Source: Nitrospira sp.
Lineage (GTDB): Bacteria > Pseudomonadota > Gammaproteobacteria > Acidiferrobacterales > SPGG2
Direction: 5' to 3'
Assembly: GCA_019456345.1 (NCBI GenBank)
Contig: VRUB01000003.1
Span: 1-46,446, forward strand
Length of the DNA: 46,446 bases
Positions within the stretch are counted from its first letter, which is position 1, and each line of letters starts with the position of its first letter. Shown here piece by piece: positions 22,169-31,246 of this stretch. The notes beneath the pieces were generated by a model that made no database searches, was not told the DNA's origin, and worked only from the letters and a program-made list of their open reading frames with translations. The position numbers and the translations under genes are program-made.

Positions 22169-24157
22169 CTAGTTCACCGCGGCAACTGGCTGGACCGCAG
22201 GCACGTTGCGAAGCTCGAGGTCAGCGCTGACGGAACCCTTGCGCCCGTCCTCGAACGTTACTTCGGTCTTGATTTTGCAGCGCGCCTCGCCCGAGTAGAG
22301 CGCATCGACCAGCTTGTCGTACTTCTGTGCGACGAAGCTGCGGCGTACCTTGCGCGTGCGAGTCAGCTCGCCATCGTCTGCATCCAATTCTTTGTGCAAG
22401 ATCAAGAAACGCTTGATCTGAGAAGTTGCAAGCTGTGCGTCCTTGGCGAGATCGCGGTTGACTTGCTCGACACAGCCCTGGATCAACTCGTATACCTCCT
22501 TGCGCGCAGCAAGCTCCTGGTAACTGCCGTAGGGAATACTGCGCCGCTCCGCCCAGTTCGCTACCGCCTCTAAATCAATATTGAGCAACGCCGTCGTGTA
22601 ATCGCGGTCGCCACCAAATGCGACGGCCTCCTTGATATACGGAAAGAACTTGAGCTTATTCTCGAGGTATTTGGGCGCGAACATCGAGCCATCATTGAGC
22701 TTGCCGACATCTTTTGCCCTATCAATGATCTTGAGCTGGCCGTCGTCGTCGAAGAATCCGGCATCGCCGGTGTGGACCCAGCCATCCGGCGTCTTGGTCG
22801 CGGCCGTAGCTTCGCTGTCCTTGTAATACTCCTGAAAGACGCCTGGGCTGCGGTACAACACCTCGCCGTTGTCGGCAATCTTGATCTCTACCTCTGGGGC
22901 CGGAGTGCCCACGGTGTCGAGCTTGACCTGCGCATCTGGCTGCATCGTGACAAACACGGACGCTTCCGTCTGGCCGTAGAGTTGCTTCACGTTGATCCCG
23001 AGCGATCTATAGAAATCGAAGATGTCCGGGCCGATTGCCTCGCCCGCCGTGTACGCCAGGCGTATACGAGAGAAACCTAAGGTATTGCGCAGCGGCGCGT
23101 ACACAAACACGTTGCCAAGCGCATAAAGCAATCGGTCTTTGAGGGGTACCGTTTTGCCATCGAGGATGGGCGCGCCGCTGCGCCGCGCCACCGTCATGAA
23201 GTAGTGAAACAGCTTACGTTTCAGCCAGCCAGCATCCTCCATCCGGATCATCACGGTCGTGAGAATGTTTTCGTAGATGCGCGGCGGCGCAAAGAAAAAG
23301 GTCGGCCCCACCTCGCACAGATCCATCAACACGGTCGCGCTGCTCTCGGGGCAGCTGATACAGAACCCGCCCACGTAAGACTCACCGTATGAATATACAT
23401 GGTCGCCAACCCACGCCATGGGTAGATACGCCAGCACCTCGTCATCTTCATGCAGATTGTCGAACTTGATGCCGTTGCGCGCCGAGATGATGACGTTGTC
23501 GTGCGTCAGAATGACGCCTTTGGGATTACCGGTCGTGCCTGAGGTGTACAAGATAACCGAGACATCGTCTCCCCGGCCGGTATCGACCTGATCCATGAAA
23601 AAGCCGGGGTTACTTGCGTCGAACTCACGTCCCAGCTTCTGAACTTCCTCGAAATCGTACAAATTCTCCTGCGTGTAGTTACGCAACCCGCGCGCATTAT
23701 CGTAGATAATCAGCTCCAGTTTCGGGCACCGATCCTTGATCTCCAACAGCTTGTCGACTTGCTCCTGGTCCTCGGCCAGCGCAAACCGCGCCTCCGCATG
23801 TTCCATCACAAACTGGAGCTCTTGCGCGACCGAGTCCTGATACATCGGCACCGGGATCCCGCCCAGGCACTGGGCGGCACACATGCCCCAGTACAGACGC
23901 GGGCGATTGTCGCCAATAATGGCAAGCTTATCCCCGCGTTTGAAACCTATGGCAGCCAGGCCGCACGCAAGCGCGCGCACCTCCTGCGCGACCTCGCGCC
24001 AGCTCCACGTCTGCCAGATGCCGTAGTCCTTCTCGCGGATGGCGGGTTTTGCGCCCAGGCGCTGTGCGCGATCCAGGAGCAGCCTCGGAAACGTGTCCAG
24101 TCCGCGCGTCGGCATGGCAGCCGGGCGGACCGCATGGCTTTTTAGCGAGTCGCTCAT
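22169..24157 (-). CDS. Long-chain acyl-CoA synthetase (FadD15-like, AMP-forming)
   Basis: VILYTSGTTGNPKGVILTHDNVI; LYGQTEASVFVTMQPDAQVKLDTVGTPAPEVEIKI; WVHTGDAGFFDDDGQLKIIDRAKDVGKLNDGSMFAPKYLENKLK. Confidence 0.93.
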   Translation of the reverse strand: MSDSLKSHAVRPAAMPTRGLDTFPRLLLDRAQRLGAKPAIREKDYGIWQTWSWREVAQEVRALACGLAAIGFKRGDKLAIIGDNRPRLYWGMCAAQCLGGIPVPMYQDSVAQELQFVMEHAEARFALAEDQEQVDKLLEIKDRCPKLELIIYDNARGLRNYTQENLYDFEEVQKLGREFDASNPGFFMDQVDTGRGDDVSVILYTSGTTGNPKGVILTHDNVIISARNGIKFDNLHEDDEVLAYLPMAWVGDHVYSYGESYVGGFCISCPESSATVLMDLCEVGPTFFFAPPRIYENILTTVMIRMEDAGWLKRKLFHYFMTVARRSGAPILDGKTVPLKDRLLYALGNVFVYAPLRNTLGFSRIRLAYTAGEAIGPDIFDFYRSLGINVKQLYGQTEASVFVTMQPDAQVKLDTVGTPAPEVEIKIADNGEVLYRSPGVFQEYYKDSEATAATKTPDGWVHTGDAGFFDDDGQLKIIDRAKDVGKLNDGSMFAPKYLENKLKFFPYIKEAVAFGGDRDYTTALLNIDLEAVANWAERRSIPYGSYQELAARKEVYELIQGCVEQVNRDLAKDAQLATSQIKRFLILHKELDADDGELTRTRKVRRSFVAQKYDKLVDALYSGEARCKIKTEVTFEDGRKGSVSADLELRNVPAVQPVAAVN

Positions 24158-24353
24158 GTCATTGCACCTTTAAAGACGGCCGAATCGACCAAGCATTCAG
24201 ACGGCAGTACACAAACGTTGCAATCTTCCCGATTTAGGATGACTTTGCAATAGCTACACGGCGTTTTTTGACGGTCACCGCGCCGTGGCATGCCCGCATG
24301 AACTCCAGTGGGCCCCTACATCAACGGATTGACTGCACCCACCTCATCGTGTT

Positions 24354-24375
24354 AAAACAAACAGTCGTTTGTTTT
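24354..24375. promoter_or_regulatory. Palindromic operator AAAACAAAC-AGTC-GTTTGTTTT upstream of tetR
   Basis: Perfect 9-bp inverted arms around a 4-nt centre, 10 nt before the ATG at 24386; fits the CAAAC(N2-4)GTTTG consensus described for PsrA-type TetR regulators. Confidence 0.7.
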
Positions 24376-24385
24376 CTATATTGCT

Positions 24386-24979
24386 ATGGCAGCTCATTCC
24401 ACCACCCCCGCGCCGCGCCAGGACAACCGGCGACAGCAACTGCTCGACACGGCCGCGCGCTTGTTTCGTCAACACGGTTATCACGCCACCTCCATGCGCG
24501 ACATCGCGAGCGCCGTAGGCATGTTGCCTGGCTCTATTTACTACCATTTCGCCTCGAAAGACGAGCTACTGGTCACGGTCTATCGCGAAGGCGTGTCGCG
24601 CATAGCCGAACGCCTCGATGCCGCCGTGGCGGGCAAAAAAGAGCCGTGGCAGCAACTGGAGGCGGCCTGCATCGCTCATCTGCAAACCGTGCTTGACCAC
24701 AGCGACTACGCGCAGGTCGTCATCCGGGTCCTGCCTGATGACGCCCCTGCGGTAAGGGTACGACTCGCGGCCTTGCGCGACCAGTACGAAGAGCGCTTCA
24801 AAGACCTGGTGGCGGCCCTCGATTTACCCGCTTACGTCGACCGGCATTACCTGCGCTTGCTGCTGCTCGGGGCGCTGAACTGGTCGCAGGTGTGGTACCG
24901 GCGCGGTGGCGACTCGCCGCGCACCATCGCGAAACGTTTCCTGCAAGTACTGCACGGAATTCAAGCGCAGCAGCGATGA
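24386..24979 (+). CDS. TetR-family transcriptional regulator
   Basis: RRQQLLDTAARLFRQHGYHATSMRDIASAVGMLPGSIYYHFASKDELLVTVYREG. Confidence 0.95.
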   Translation: MAAHSTTPAPRQDNRRQQLLDTAARLFRQHGYHATSMRDIASAVGMLPGSIYYHFASKDELLVTVYREGVSRIAERLDAAVAGKKEPWQQLEAACIAHLQTVLDHSDYAQVVIRVLPDDAPAVRVRLAALRDQYEERFKDLVAALDLPAYVDRHYLRLLLLGALNWSQVWYRRGGDSPRTIAKRFLQVLHGIQAQQR

Positions 24980-25419
24980 GCATGAACCACCCGTTCGATG
25001 CCGATGAGCGCCCGCCCAAGGTCCTGGTCACCAAGATTGGTCTGGACGGTCATGATCGTGGGAGCCGCATTATCGCGGCGTACCTGCGCGACGCGGGCAT
25101 GGAAGTCGTCTACACCGGCCCGTGGCAAGAGATTCCCGCCGTGGTCGAGCTGGCGATACAGGAGGATCTTGATGTGATCGGCGTCAGCTCGCTCGCAACC
25201 GATCACCTGCTGGTGCCGAAGCTGATGGCGGCCCTGCGCGATGCCGGCCTGGCACATATCAAGGTGGTCGTCGGCGGCATTGTGCCCGATGAGGACGAAG
25301 CCTCGCTGCTGGCCGCGGGGATAAGCAAGATATTTCACCCCGGTAGCCCGCGCGAAGAAATCGTATCCGAGATATCTCGCTTGAGCGCCGATGCACGCGC
25401 CGCATCAGGGACAACATGA
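24976..25419 (+). CDS. B12-binding subunit of acyl-CoA mutase (methylmalonyl-CoA mutase C-terminal-domain-like)
   Basis: [63 protein letters not shown]...[11 protein letters not shown]; DxHxxG motif; ATGA overlap with tetR. Confidence 0.94.
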   Translation: MSMNHPFDADERPPKVLVTKIGLDGHDRGSRIIAAYLRDAGMEVVYTGPWQEIPAVVELAIQEDLDVIGVSSLATDHLLVPKLMAALRDAGLAHIKVVVGGIVPDEDEASLLAAGISKIFHPGSPREEIVSEISRLSADARAASGTT

Positions 25420-27113
25420 AGGAGAACATGATGAACCAGCAACCGATGCAGCTAGCGCTGCCCGGGTTTGAGCGGGCCCACGCAACGTGGCGACAACAAT
25501 ATGCCGCACAGATTGGCGATCGCGACAGAATCTACAACCGTTCCGGCATTGATATTAAGCCGCTGTACACGCCTGACGACTGGGATAGCCATCGCTATGT
25601 GGAGGACCTGGGGTTTCCCGGCCAGGCGCCGATGACCCGCGGCATTTATGCAACCATGCATCGCGGCCGCCCCTGGAGCCAGCGCCAGCTGGTCGGTCTC
25701 GGGGTACCGGAAGACTATAACGCTCGCCTGAAAGGTATGCTTGCCGCCGGTGCCTCGGCCATCAGCCTGATTCCTTGTAACTCGGTCTATCGCGGCGTGG
25801 ACATAGACGAAGTGGATCCGCTGATCTTAGGTACCTGTGGCACCATCGTGAATTCGGTCCAGGATATGGACATCTGTTTGCGCGATATTCCGATCGATAA
25901 GATCTCCACAGCACTCAACGATCCGCTTCCGTTTACCCTGCTCGCCTTCCTGCTTGCTGTCGCCAAACGCCGTGGAATCCCCTGGTCCAGGATCACCGGT
26001 ACCTCCAATCAGAGCGATTACATATCCCACTTTGTCGCCAATCACATGTTTTTCCGCATCGCGCTGGCCGGATCACGGCGCATTCTGGTCGACCATCTCC
26101 AGTTCACCAACAAGCATGTGCCAAACTGGAATCCGGTGTCGGTCGTGGGCCAGCATATGCAGCAAGCGGGCGCCACACCCGCTCAGGCCATGGCATTTAC
26201 GCTATGCACGGCGATTCAGTACGCGGAGGACTGCATGGCGCGCGGCATGGCGCCTGACAGCTTCTTGCCGCGTTTCACATTTTTCTTCGACCTATCGATA
26301 AGCTTCTTCGAAGAAATCGCGAAGTTACGGGCGGGGCGACGCGTGTGGTCACGGCTCACGCGCGACCGCTTGGGCGCCACGGACTCGCGTTCCTGGCATT
26401 TCAAGTTCCACGCACAGACATCAGGCGTTGACCTCACGCGGCAACAGCCCCTGAATAATATTACTCGCGTCACCGTGCAGGCGATGGCGGGTTTGCTCGG
26501 GGGGCTGCAGTCCTTGCACACGGACGCCTACGATGAGGTGTTCAGCACGCCGGTTGCCGAGGCCGCTCGTGTGGCGGTGAGCACACAGAACATCCTGCGC
26601 GACGAGGCGCGCCTTGCCGACGTCATCGACCCGTTGGGTGGCTCTTATTATATGGAGACGCTGACCAACCAGATGGAACAAGAGATCGAGAAGATTATCG
26701 TCCAAATCGATGATACCGGCGGTATGTACAGTGCCGTCGAAAGCGGGCTCGTGCAGAACATGATCGGTGCATCCGCACTGGCCTTCCAGGAACGAGTAGA
26801 ACGCGGGGAACAGAAAATCGTGGGCGTCAATGCCTTTCAGGCCGACGAGGACTCCGCGCGACACGCGCCGCTTGAGCGACCCGAACCAGCCGCGATTGAA
26901 GCGCAGCTCGCGCGTCTCAAAGCCTTCAAAGCCGCGCGCGATCGCGCAAGCGTACACGCGGCGCTGGATGCGCTGGTGGCGGCCGCCAACAGCGAAAATC
27001 AAAACGTTTTCAAGCATGTGGTGGATGCCGCCGCGGCGGGAGCAACCCATGGCGAGATCATCGGGGTGCTGCGGCGCGAGCTGGGCTTCGGTGAGCCGCT
27101 GGTTATAGTGTGA
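25416..27113 (+). CDS. Acyl-CoA mutase large subunit (methylmalonyl-CoA mutase superfamily, divergent substrate pocket)
   Basis: [95 protein letters not shown]; real start may be 25431, with AAGGAG 6 nt upstream. Confidence 0.92.
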   Translation: MKENMMNQQPMQLALPGFERAHATWRQQYAAQIGDRDRIYNRSGIDIKPLYTPDDWDSHRYVEDLGFPGQAPMTRGIYATMHRGRPWSQRQLVGLGVPEDYNARLKGMLAAGASAISLIPCNSVYRGVDIDEVDPLILGTCGTIVNSVQDMDICLRDIPIDKISTALNDPLPFTLLAFLLAVAKRRGIPWSRITGTSNQSDYISHFVANHMFFRIALAGSRRILVDHLQFTNKHVPNWNPVSVVGQHMQQAGATPAQAMAFTLCTAIQYAEDCMARGMAPDSFLPRFTFFFDLSISFFEEIAKLRAGRRVWSRLTRDRLGATDSRSWHFKFHAQTSGVDLTRQQPLNNITRVTVQAMAGLLGGLQSLHTDAYDEVFSTPVAEAARVAVSTQNILRDEARLADVIDPLGGSYYMETLTNQMEQEIEKIIVQIDDTGGMYSAVESGLVQNMIGASALAFQERVERGEQKIVGVNAFQADEDSARHAPLERPEPAAIEAQLARLKAFKAARDRASVHAALDALVAAANSENQNVFKHVVDAAAAGATHGEIIGVLRRELGFGEPLVIV

Positions 27114-27174
27114 TCGTCATGCTACCTAGAACAGAGAAGGTTCTTTCGGATTTAAGTTGCAACCCGTCAATGGT

Positions 27175-27205
27175 AGGGTGGATTCGGCTGCGCTCATTCC
27201 ACCCT
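27175..27205. repeat. REP-like hairpin AGGGTGGA...TCCACCCT
   Basis: agggtggattcggctgcgctcattccaccct; inverted arms around a short loop; resembles intergenic GGGTGGA REP-like palindromes. Confidence 0.55.
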
Positions 27206-27228
27206 CCGTCTTGCCCCTCACCGTTACC

Positions 27229-27464
27229 AACGAGGCAGGTGTGCTGCCAACGCGTCGTTGGTGACGCGCGGAACAAGGGTGAGCCGGAAACAGGCGACGA
27301 TCCAGTGAATCGTCGCCCCGGCGAACGCCCGAGCCAGGAGGGCTCGGGCCGGTACCCAAGCGGAGCACGGACCGCGAAGCGCAGGGATGGAACGCGACAC
27401 CATCGATTCGAGCGGAACAGGGACGTGGAGCGAAATTAAGCGGCGGTAGCACACCTGCCTCGTT
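27229..27464 (+). ncRNA. Candidate structured RNA or MITE-like element bounded by 20-bp inverted repeats
   Basis: AACGAGGCAGGTGTGCTGCC (27229-27248) versus GGTAGCACACCTGCCTCGTT (27445-27464), one mismatch; nested perfect stems inside (GCGACGAT/ATCGTCGC, GCCCGAGCC/GGCTCGGGC, CGCGTC/GACGCG); no good ORF; strand uncertain. Confidence 0.5.
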
Positions 27465-27529
27465 CTGATCCTCTATAGGGGTATTCTTCGACACGTATTT
27501 TGTTAACGTATTAATAATATCGACCAGTC

Positions 27530-27955
27530 TCAGACAGGCAAATTCCGTTTCACCCGCTCGCACACATCCTTTACGGCATCCATATCGCCAGGATGCAGAC
27601 CCCAATTGAGCTTCACCTCATCGCCCACGCGGCGCGGCAGAATGTGCATGTGAAAATGCTGCACGGATTGGGCGGCGCCCTTTCCATTCGCCTGCACCAA
27701 GTTTATTCCATCCGGGTTCAGGGTCTGGTTCACGACTCGGGCTATCTTTTGTACTGTCTGTACGGTTGCCGCTAGCAGCTCCGGCGAAATGGCATAAACA
27801 TCTTCCCAATGTTCTTTTGGAATGACCAGCGTGTGACCCTCGTTCGCAGGGTTGATGTCCATGAATGCGATGGTCTGGTCATCCTCGTACAATTTGAAAC
27901 ACGGGACATCCCCCGTGACAATCTTGCAAAAGATACACTCCGAGTCAGTACGCAT
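27530..27955 (-). CDS. HIT-family (histidine triad) nucleotide hydrolase
   Basis: CIFCKIVTGDVPCFKLYEDDQTIAFMDINPANEGHTLVIPKEHWEDVY; HFHMHILPR; start at MRTDSE. Confidence 0.95.
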   Translation of the reverse strand: MRTDSECIFCKIVTGDVPCFKLYEDDQTIAFMDINPANEGHTLVIPKEHWEDVYAISPELLAATVQTVQKIARVVNQTLNPDGINLVQANGKGAAQSVQHFHMHILPRRVGDEVKLNWGLHPGDMDAVKDVCERVKRNLPV

Positions 27956-28060
27956 AATGTCTCCGTAGTTTGTAATTGGTGACTCGTGATCGGTCAACCG
28001 TGAGTCGTGACCAGCAGCGCCTGCACTGATCATAAGAGATCTCCACCTACCAGTCACCAG

Positions 28061-28768
28061 TCACGAATCACTGCCTACCGCCTTTCTCGCATTCCGCAAG
28101 AACGCCTCCATATGAAATCGCATTTGCCCGGGGGAGTACATGTATGTACGGCCGATCGGGCAGGCGCGCCGCGCCAGACAGCCTTGCTGCAGACAGTCGG
28201 CACCTGCCTGGCGCCCAATGTGGTCGCGGCATGTCTTCACGTCGTAGCGACCCGGCGACAACGCTGCCACCGGACAGGCAGTCAAACACGGCCGGCTCGC
28301 ACAGCTTTCACACGGACTGGGGTGTGCAGCGACTTGCGGGAATTCAATCGATCGGGCAAAAGCGAGTGCCCCGCGATACGCGTGCCACAAGCCGTAGTCT
28401 GGATGGATCAAGGGTCCGATCGGTGAGGGCATGACCGGCTCGGCGCGCTGGGCCCAGCGTTGAAACGGGAGATACGGCGGCCCATCAAACGGAAACAACG
28501 CATGCGCGTCGCACGTACGCGCGAGCACCGTCAGCACCTTGCGCGTCCAGGCATCCAACGAAAGCGTTGTCCCAGACTGCCGGCGAGCACGCTGGAATGC
28601 GTGCCACATCGAATCGCCGGCGTTGCCGACAAGAACTACGGTGGCAACCGTGCCACCGTCCGGCATTGACAGCACCGCGTCCGCCGGCGTGGGGTAAAAT
28701 GCGCCGCGGGTTGTGAATCCCGCGGAGCGTACGGCCGACTCAACGTGGGCGAGGTTCATCGGGCGCAA
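28061..28768 (-). CDS. 4Fe-4S ferredoxin-domain protein (distantly QueG-like)
   Basis: CESCASRPCLTACPVAALSPGRYDVKTCRDHIGRQAGADCLQQGCLARRACPIG; Cys-rich cluster. Confidence 0.75.
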   Translation of the reverse strand: MRPMNLAHVESAVRSAGFTTRGAFYPTPADAVLSMPDGGTVATVVLVGNAGDSMWHAFQRARRQSGTTLSLDAWTRKVLTVLARTCDAHALFPFDGPPYLPFQRWAQRAEPVMPSPIGPLIHPDYGLWHAYRGALAFARSIEFPQVAAHPSPCESCASRPCLTACPVAALSPGRYDVKTCRDHIGRQAGADCLQQGCLARRACPIGRTYMYSPGQMRFHMEAFLRNARKAVGSDS

Positions 28769-28770
28769 TG

Positions 28771-29469
28771 CTATGACTCAGGGCTCGTGTCAGCATATAC
28801 GAAACCGTCGCGCTCGCTGATCGCTCCCATGCGTACGGCTATGGCGTGACGAAACATCGGTCCGGCGTAGGCAAATGTATGGAACTCTCCATTTTCCCCA
28901 CAGGGGTCGACGCTAGCTGGTAGATCGGCAAGCAGCTTGGCATCGTACACGCGCCCGGCAAAGGACCTCGGAAGAGATTTTACATCGACGCAGATGATAC
29001 GCGCGCGCAAGCCGGCCGCTACCATTTCTTCCGCAAGCGCCTGCGTGTCGCGCCCCCATAACGGAAAGAGCGGCTCGATGCCGGTGCCCGCGAGCAGTGA
29101 CTCACGATAGGCGCGAATGTCTTCGAGAAACAGATCGCCGAACACAACGGCGTCGATGCCGGCAGACTTTGCGTCCTTCAGCGCTGCGCCGACTGCCGCC
29201 TCGTAGTGCTCGTTCGAACACGGATCCGGAATGACCACTCGTTTTACGGTAAGGCCGCAGGCGTCCGCCTGCACCGCCAACAGCGATTCCGGCACCGCGT
29301 GCACGGCCACGCGGTTGGGCGGGCGGTTCACGGTTGTCAGCAGCCCCACGACCTCCACGTCCCCTTGCTGACGCAAGGTGTACAAGGCGTAAGCACTGTC
29401 TTTTCCGCTACTCCAGAATATCAGCGCCCTTCGCGCTCGCGCCTGCCCTGTAGCGTTGCGGGCCTCCAT
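28771..29469 (-). CDS. PP-loop ATPase of the Dph6 / diphthine-ammonia ligase-like family
   Basis: ALIFWSSGKDSAYALYTLRQQGDVEVVGLLTTVN; VVFGDLFLEDIRAYRESLLAGTGIEPLFPLWGRDT; CGENGEFHTFAYAGPMF. Confidence 0.88.
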   Translation of the reverse strand: MEARNATGQARARRALIFWSSGKDSAYALYTLRQQGDVEVVGLLTTVNRPPNRVAVHAVPESLLAVQADACGLTVKRVVIPDPCSNEHYEAAVGAALKDAKSAGIDAVVFGDLFLEDIRAYRESLLAGTGIEPLFPLWGRDTQALAEEMVAAGLRARIICVDVKSLPRSFAGRVYDAKLLADLPASVDPCGENGEFHTFAYAGPMFRHAIAVRMGAISERDGFVYADTSPES

Positions 29470-29574
29470 AAATGCACTGTAATCTTTTTACGACCGGTTG
29501 CAAGGCAGCGGCGAGGTTCTCATGCCGAAGGCCGGTGTTCCTGGCTTGCGGATCTTGTTACGCTTATCCGTCCT

Positions 29575-30354
29575 ATGCGCGTGGTATCCCTGAACTGCTC
29601 CAATACTGAGATTGTCTGTGCACTCGGCTGTGCCGGGCTCCTGGTGGGCGTCGACGATCACTCTGACTTTCCCGAAGAGGTAGTTCAGCGCCTGCCCCGC
29701 GTGGGCCCCGATCTCGGCATAGATGTCGAGAAGGTCAAGAAGCTGCGGCCCGATCTGGTGCTGGCCTCGCTCACCGTTCCGGGGCACGAGCAGGTGGTAG
29801 GCGCGCTGGCACAGGCGGGTTTGCCCTATCACGCCCCCGAACCGGTTTCGCTGGAGGATGTGCACCGCGACATCCGTCAGATCGCGCAGCTCCTCGGTGT
29901 GCCGGAAAACGGGCAGGCAGTGGTGGACGACATGCGTCGCCGCATGGTGCCACGCGATGGGCACGCGCCTCGCCACCGGCCCAACATACTGGTGCAGTGG
30001 TGGCCCAAGCCCGTTATTGCTCCCGGCAGGCATAGCTGGGTCAATGGCCTGCTGACCGCAGCGGGTGCCGACAACCCGCTGGCGGACCGTGACGTTAAGA
30101 GCATGCCGTTAGAAGACGCCGAGGTACGTACGCTCGATCCCGACGCGATTGTCATTTCCTGGTGCGGTGTACCACCGGAGAAATATCGACCGGAGGTCAT
30201 TTATCGCAATAAGGCATGGCAAGGTATGAAAGCGCTGGCTCGCCAGCACATCTATTGTGTACCTGAGGGTCATCTGGGGCGACCTTCACCGCGTCTGGTA
30301 GATGGCTACAACGCATTGCGGACAATCGTGCAGAAGTTAGGGCAAGAACCATAA
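29575..30354 (+). CDS. Cobalamin-binding / BtuF-like periplasmic-binding-fold protein
   Basis: MRVVSLNCSNTEIVCALGCAGLLVGVDDHSDFPEEVVQRLPRVGPDLGIDVEKVKKLRPDLVLAS; start placed at internal ATG 29575; no obvious signal peptide. Confidence 0.85.
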   Translation: MRVVSLNCSNTEIVCALGCAGLLVGVDDHSDFPEEVVQRLPRVGPDLGIDVEKVKKLRPDLVLASLTVPGHEQVVGALAQAGLPYHAPEPVSLEDVHRDIRQIAQLLGVPENGQAVVDDMRRRMVPRDGHAPRHRPNILVQWWPKPVIAPGRHSWVNGLLTAAGADNPLADRDVKSMPLEDAEVRTLDPDAIVISWCGVPPEKYRPEVIYRNKAWQGMKALARQHIYCVPEGHLGRPSPRLVDGYNALRTIVQKLGQEP

Positions 30355-30418
30355 ACAGACCAAACAAAAACCAACGCCAAGGCGCGGGGAGCCCGAAGTT
30401 TTTCCAATCTAAAGAACC

Positions 30419-30446
30419 CTTTGCGTCTTTGCGCCTTTGCGTTGAG
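30419..30446. repeat. Dispersed repeat CTTTGCGTCTTTGCGCCTTTGCGTTGAG
   Basis: Related sequence in opposite orientation at 33890-33918 (actcaacgcaaaggcgcaaaggatgcagag) and degenerate copy near 33956-33979. Confidence 0.6.
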
Positions 30447-30465
30447 TTGTTCAAGCGGACACCGT

Positions 30466-31233
30466 ATGAGTACATCGTTTGATCTTTCCGGGGAAGTAGC
30501 GCTGGTTACCGGAGCATCGAGTGGTCTCGGTCGCCACTTCGCGCAGACGCTCGCCAGCGCCGGGGCCAGGGTCGTAGTGGCCGCGCGTCGCAGGCAGCGG
30601 CTGCAAGCGCTGGCCGCGCAGATCGAATCCGAGGGCGGCCACGCGCTGGCGCTTTCCATGGACGTGACCGAGGCCGAGAGCGTGGCTGAGGCATTCGCAA
30701 CAGCACAGGATAAGCTGGGCCCGGTGACCGTGGTCGTGAACAATGCCGGCGTGATCAGCGCCGATGCTGCATTGGAAGTCAAAGAACGCGATTGGGACCG
30801 GGTTGTGAACACCAATCTGAAGGGTGCCTGGCTGGTCGCGCAGGAAGCAGCGCGGCGGCTGGTTGCTGCCGGTGTTGGCGGCAGTATCATTAATATCGCA
30901 TCGATTCTCGCGGTGCGCGTTGCCGGCCACACGGCGCCCTACGCGGCGTCAAAAGCAGGACTCATGCACCTGACGCGAGTGCTGGCGCTCGAGTGGGCGC
31001 GTCATGGTATTCGCGTGAACGCTATAGCCCCGGGCTATGTGGAGACGGAGCTTAACCGTGAGTTCTTCGCAACTCCCACGGGCCAGGCCATGATCAAGCG
31101 CATTCCGCAGCGCCGGTTGGGCAAACCCGAAGATCTCGATGGTGCATTGTTGCTGTTGGCGTCCGACGCCTCACGGTACATGACAGGCAGCACGATCGTC
31201 GTCGACGGCGGGCATCTACAATCCACTCTCTAA
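30466..31233 (+). CDS. SDR-family oxidoreductase
   Basis: EVALVTGASSGLGRHFAQTLASAGARVVVAARR; NNAGVISADAALEVKERDWDRVVNTNLKG; YAASKAGLMHLTRVLALEWARHGIRVNAIAPGYVETELN. Confidence 0.95.
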   Translation: MSTSFDLSGEVALVTGASSGLGRHFAQTLASAGARVVVAARRRQRLQALAAQIESEGGHALALSMDVTEAESVAEAFATAQDKLGPVTVVVNNAGVISADAALEVKERDWDRVVNTNLKGAWLVAQEAARRLVAAGVGGSIINIASILAVRVAGHTAPYAASKAGLMHLTRVLALEWARHGIRVNAIAPGYVETELNREFFATPTGQAMIKRIPQRRLGKPEDLDGALLLLASDASRYMTGSTIVVDGGHLQSTL

Positions 31234-31246
31234 ATTAAGGACAGCC

